Below, in pieces: positions 6,346 through 8,472 of a stretch of 8,472 nt of DNA (position 1 is the stretch's first letter; the number at the start of each line of letters is the position of its first letter). The position numbers were made by a program, and so were the translations under genes. The DNA lies in the NCBI GenBank assembly GCA_051003795.1, contig JBPCKZ010000204.1, forward strand, positions 1 through 8,472. Direction: 5' to 3'. The notes beneath the pieces were generated by a model that worked only from the letters and a program-made list of their open reading frames with translations, did not search any database and was not told where the DNA came from. The DNA is from JALYXS01 sp051003795 (GTDB taxonomy: Bacteria > Acidobacteriota > Terriglobia > Bryobacterales > Bryobacteraceae).

Positions 6346-6349
6346 ATGA
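5882..6349 (+). CDS. Truncated, decaying Uma2-family duplicate
   Basis: The 155-residue reading frame is a damaged tandem copy of the Uma2 gene just upstream. Over residues 3-131 it matches residues 30-158 of that copy at 107 of 129 positions, counted by eye. Three lesions are visible. The first 27 codons of the parent layout are missing, removing the N-terminal helix. A 60-base segment encoding the last core strand (HRTVYVYRPG and beyond) is deleted. A 1-base loss near 6291-6298 shifts the last 18 residues (DPLPDLFWIWAIFGRACK). Adding one base there restores an ending like the parent (GFVLDLGDIWAGL) and a TAA at 6343-6345. The acidic residue at parent E127 is Asp here (FVVDLRSPSD), while the PD motif remains. 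I judge it probably non-functional as a nuclease and close to a pseudogene; it could be kept for coupling to ftsY, which it overlaps by ATGA. Confidence 0.75.
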   Translation: MQRQQYPDCTIERTAAGEILIMPPRGGEASYQNSDLTAQLGNWAKEDGCGRAFDSSTDFPLPNNAARSPDAAWVSRSRLDRLAKERKRKFIRLCPKFVVDLRSPSDRLNRLQSKMQEWIDNGTEIGWLIDPERVAGEDPLPDLFWIWAIFGRACK

Positions 6350-7296
6350 TTCAAACGCTGTTCGGTTCCGTGGAACAGGAGCCGTCGCTACTCGAAAAGC
6401 TTAAATCCGGAGTTCAGAAAACACGCGCGGGGCTTGTCTCGCGGCTGGAAGAAACGCTCTCGGGGCGCAAGCAGATCGACGCCGAACTTCTCGATGAGCT
6501 TGAGTATACGCTCATTGGCGCCGACATCGGCGTCGGCACCACGGCTGAAATCCTGGATCGCATTCGCATGCGCGTGGATAGAAAAATGGTCAACGACGCC
6601 GGCGAATTGCGCGGGCTTATTCGCGAGCATCTGCTCGAAATTCTGCAAGCGGCGGATCGGCCGCCCGTGCATGTCGAAAAGCCGCCGGCGGTCGTGATGG
6701 TGGTCGGCGTGAACGGGGCTGGGAAGACCACCACGATCGGTAAATTGGCTGCCCGCTTTCAGGAAGAGGGCCGCACCGTGCTGATGTGCGCGGCCGACAC
6801 GTTTCGCGCCGCCGCGATCGAGCAGCTCGAAGTCTGGGGAGAGCGCACGGGCACGGAGGTAATCCGGCAGAAGTCCGGGGCCGATCCGAGCGCGGTCGTA
6901 TTCGACGCTTTGCAAGCGGCGAGCGCGCGGGGGACCGATTACGTCATAGTGGACACCGCCGGGCGTCTCCAGACGAAGGCAAACCTGATGGCGGAGCTGG
7001 AAAAAATGCGGCGCACCGCGGCGCGCGTGATTCCGTCCGCTCCGCACGAAGTGCTTCTGGTACTGGACGCCACCACCGGACAGAACGGTCTGGAGCAGGC
7101 GCGGCGTTTCACCGAAAGTTCGGGCGTGACGGGCATCGTTCTCGCCAAGCTGGACGGAACCGCGAAAGGCGGCGTGGTCATCGCCATCGCGCGCGAATTG
7201 CAGTTGCCCATCCGGTATGTGGGCGTGGGCGAAAAGGCCGGAGACCTGCTTCCGTTCGATCCCGAAAGCTTCATCGATTCGCTGTTCGAAAAATGA
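6346..7296 (+). CDS. ftsY: Signal recognition particle receptor FtsY (SRP GTPase)
   Basis: FtsY docks the SRP-ribosome complex at the membrane and, with Ffh, uses GTP hydrolysis to hand nascent membrane proteins to the Sec translocon. The 316-residue product is an NG-type receptor. It has an N-domain helical bundle (about 10-105, including ELEYTLIGADIGVGTT), a P-loop GVNGAGKTT at 121-129, the SRP-GTPase DTFRAAA box at 151-157, DTAGR at 203-207, the guanine-specificity element AKLDGTAKGG at 267-276, and the FtsY-typical GEKAGDLLPFDPESFI ending. It lacks a long acidic A domain, as in many non-enterobacterial FtsY proteins, so membrane contact likely relies on the N-terminal helix. The ATG at 6346 overlaps the upstream Uma2 frame by ATGA and has no clear Shine-Dalgarno sequence, so initiation may depend on coupling. 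It overlaps ribD by ATGA at 7293-7296. The GTPase motif set and ending separate it from Ffh. Confidence 0.96.
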   Translation: MIQTLFGSVEQEPSLLEKLKSGVQKTRAGLVSRLEETLSGRKQIDAELLDELEYTLIGADIGVGTTAEILDRIRMRVDRKMVNDAGELRGLIREHLLEILQAADRPPVHVEKPPAVVMVVGVNGAGKTTTIGKLAARFQEEGRTVLMCAADTFRAAAIEQLEVWGERTGTEVIRQKSGADPSAVVFDALQAASARGTDYVIVDTAGRLQTKANLMAELEKMRRTAARVIPSAPHEVLLVLDATTGQNGLEQARRFTESSGVTGIVLAKLDGTAKGGVVIAIARELQLPIRYVGVGEKAGDLLPFDPESFIDSLFEK

Positions 7297-8390
7297 GCGC
7301 CGATTACTTGCGCGAGGCTCTCGATCTTGCGCGGCGCGGAAAGGGGCAGACCAGTCCGAATCCCATGGTGGGAGCGGTTCTGGTTCATTCCGATGAGGTG
7401 GTTGGCCGGGGATTCCACGCTTATCCCGGCGTCAAGCATGCGGAGATTCTGGCGCTCGAAGAGGCAGGGGAACGCGCGCGCGGGTCGACGCTTTACATCA
7501 ATCTCGAACCCTGTTCACACCAGGGCCGGACTGGTCCCTGCGCGGATGCGTTGATATCCGCCGGTGTCGCGCGGGTGGTTGCGGCGATGCAGGACCCCAA
7601 TCCCGTAGTGGCGGGCGACGGGTTCCGGAAATTGCGCGCGTCCGGTGTCGCAGTCGAGATTTCCCCTTTGCCCGAAGCGGAAAAGCTGAACGAAGCGTTC
7701 ATCCATTTCATGCGGACCGGCAAGCCCCTGGTAACGTTGAAGGCCGCCTTGACGCTCGATGGTAAAATCGCGGCGCCGGACGACAATCGCGGTTGGATCA
7801 CAAGCGCCACCGCGCGCGCGCGCGTTCAGCAGCTTCGTCACGAATCGGATGCGATTCTTACGGGCATCGGCACGGTTCTGGCGGACGATTGCCTGTTGAC
7901 GGATCGCACGGGGCTGCCCCGAAGCCGTCCGTTGCTGCGCGTCGTGCTCGATTCTCAGCTGCGCCTGCCGCTCTCTTCGCAAATGGTTCGGAAGATCGAA
8001 GAGGATCTGGTCGCCGTCGCGACATCGGCCGCATCGCCCGACCGCCGGAACGCGTTGGAGCGGCGCGGCGTTCAGGTACTGGTGTTCGATGGACCGGGCG
8101 GACGCGCCGATATTCATCGAGTGGTGCAGTGGCTCGGAGAACGCACAACGCTCTCGCTGCTGGTCGAGGCTGGAAGTAAAGTCAATTGGGCGGTGCTCGA
8201 AGCGCAGGCCGCGGATAAGGTCTTTTTCTATTACGCGCCCAAAATTTTGGGCGGGACGCAATCGTTGCCCATCGCGGGAGGAATTGGGAGGAGGCGAAGG
8301 ATGGATGCGATCCAGCTACGCGAGGTGCGGGTGCATGCCATTGCCACGGACGAGTTCGCAGTGGAGGCGAATGTCGAGAAGGATTACTAG
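7293..8390 (+). CDS. ribD: Bifunctional riboflavin biosynthesis deaminase/reductase RibD
   Basis: RibD deaminates the diaminopyrimidinone product of GTP cyclohydrolase II and then reduces its ribosyl side chain with NADPH, two successive riboflavin steps in the cytoplasm. The 365-residue product has normal length and both domains. The N-terminal zinc deaminase (1 to about 145) has TSPNPMVGAVLV, H49-A-E51 and PCSHQGRTGPC with C74 and C83 as zinc ligands and E51 as proton shuttle. The C-terminal reductase (about 146-365) has LKAALTLDGKIA (149-160), GWITS (167-171), HESDAILTGIGTVLADD, LLVEAG and APKILGG (from 315). The ATG at 7293 overlaps the ftsY TGA by 4 bases, a coupled arrangement with no independent Shine-Dalgarno site. 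No other riboflavin gene is in the window. It appears to be the last gene of this run; a repeat-rich intergenic stretch follows its TAG. Confidence 0.96.
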   Translation: MSADYLREALDLARRGKGQTSPNPMVGAVLVHSDEVVGRGFHAYPGVKHAEILALEEAGERARGSTLYINLEPCSHQGRTGPCADALISAGVARVVAAMQDPNPVVAGDGFRKLRASGVAVEISPLPEAEKLNEAFIHFMRTGKPLVTLKAALTLDGKIAAPDDNRGWITSATARARVQQLRHESDAILTGIGTVLADDCLLTDRTGLPRSRPLLRVVLDSQLRLPLSSQMVRKIEEDLVAVATSAASPDRRNALERRGVQVLVFDGPGGRADIHRVVQWLGERTTLSLLVEAGSKVNWAVLEAQAADKVFFYYAPKILGGTQSLPIAGGIGRRRRMDAIQLREVRVHAIATDEFAVEANVEKDY

Positions 8391-8417
8391 ATTGCCCCGA
8401 GTTAGAAATGCCGCAAA

Positions 8418-8472
8418 TGTGGCGCACGCACTCTTGTGGCGCGGGCACTCGTGCCTGCCGTGTCCACACTCG
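8418..8472. repeat. Degenerate 17-bp intergenic repeats with hairpin, cut by window end
   Basis: Three 17-base units share the pattern TGxxGxGxxxxCACTC with variation: 8418-8434, 8435-8451 (the first two agree at 14 of 17 positions) and 8456-8472 (more distant). Unit 2 starts a hairpin at 8441-8458, GCGGGCA-CTCG-TGCCTGC, with a 7-bp stem containing one G.T position. No T-run follows, so it is a poor terminator candidate. It looks like the left end of a dispersed GC-rich intergenic element (REP-like); the rest lies outside the window. No coding frame is seen in 8391-8472. Confidence 0.5.

Noticed and set aside
6786..7292. Upstream in-frame extension of ribD inside ftsY (169 more residues)
   Set aside because: It overlaps the FtsY GTPase domain in another frame and has low-complexity basic composition; the ATG at 7293 gives the canonical RibD N-terminus.
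7811..7824. (CG)7 dinucleotide tract inside ribD
   Set aside because: It encodes the ordinary ATARARVQQ segment of the reductase domain, and such runs arise by chance in GC-rich codons; no sign of phase variation.
8236..8253. 18-base perfect palindrome CGCCCAAAATTTTGGGCG near the end of ribD
   Set aside because: It encodes the conserved APKILGG motif and has no following T-run, so coding constraint explains it better than a regulatory site.

Overview
The window is a high-GC bacterial segment in which every gene I can support lies on the + strand. The genes are packed almost without gaps: most junctions are overlaps or gaps of a few bases, and the largest clear gap is 33 bases. The base composition, the Uma2-family gene pair, the mix of cell-wall, SRP and riboflavin genes, and the GC-rich intergenic repeat at the right end suggest an acidobacterium, possibly of the Solibacter/Bryobacterales type. 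That placement is an inference from gene style; there is no rRNA or other phylogenetic marker to prove it.

Layout. Positions 1-99 are low-complexity G- and C-runs that look like a poor contig end, followed by a good ribosome binding site. Next come an amidohydrolase-2-type hydrolase (100-1011), a shortened PaaK/CapK-like protein without a recognisable ATP-binding motif (1045-1902, possibly starting at 1011 with a frameshift), and a TIM-barrel sugar-phosphate isomerase/epimerase-like protein (1936-2769). The envelope-related centre is murQ (2778-3641) overlapping murA (3634-4890) by 8 bases. A single-domain rhodanese (4904-5272) follows behind the strongest Shine-Dalgarno sequence in the window. 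Then come two tandem Uma2-family genes: an intact copy (5276-5881) and a shorter, degraded copy (5882-6349). The run ends with ftsY (6346-7296) and ribD (7293-8390), each coupled to its predecessor by an ATGA overlap. A short repeat-rich tail (8391-8472) closes the window.

How the genes may work together. MurQ removes the lactyl ether from MurNAc-6-phosphate during wall recycling, giving GlcNAc-6-phosphate. MurA adds enolpyruvate to UDP-GlcNAc in the first committed step of wall synthesis. Their overlap therefore joins a salvage step to a synthesis step. FtsY (SRP receptor) and RibD (riboflavin synthesis) are unrelated housekeeping genes that share the transcript. No internal terminator with a T-run was seen, so one long transcript is plausible.

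The most informative part is the Uma2 pair. The second copy is a diverged duplicate that has lost 27 N-terminal codons, lost exactly 20 codons between two ATCCCGA direct repeats, and suffered a 1-base deletion near its end. It still abuts ftsY in a coupled arrangement, and it lies in the same reading frame as copy 1, separated by a single TAG. I found no CRISPR array, transposase, tRNA, rRNA or clear defence or biosynthetic system. The window looks like ordinary chromosome with some local gene decay and duplication.
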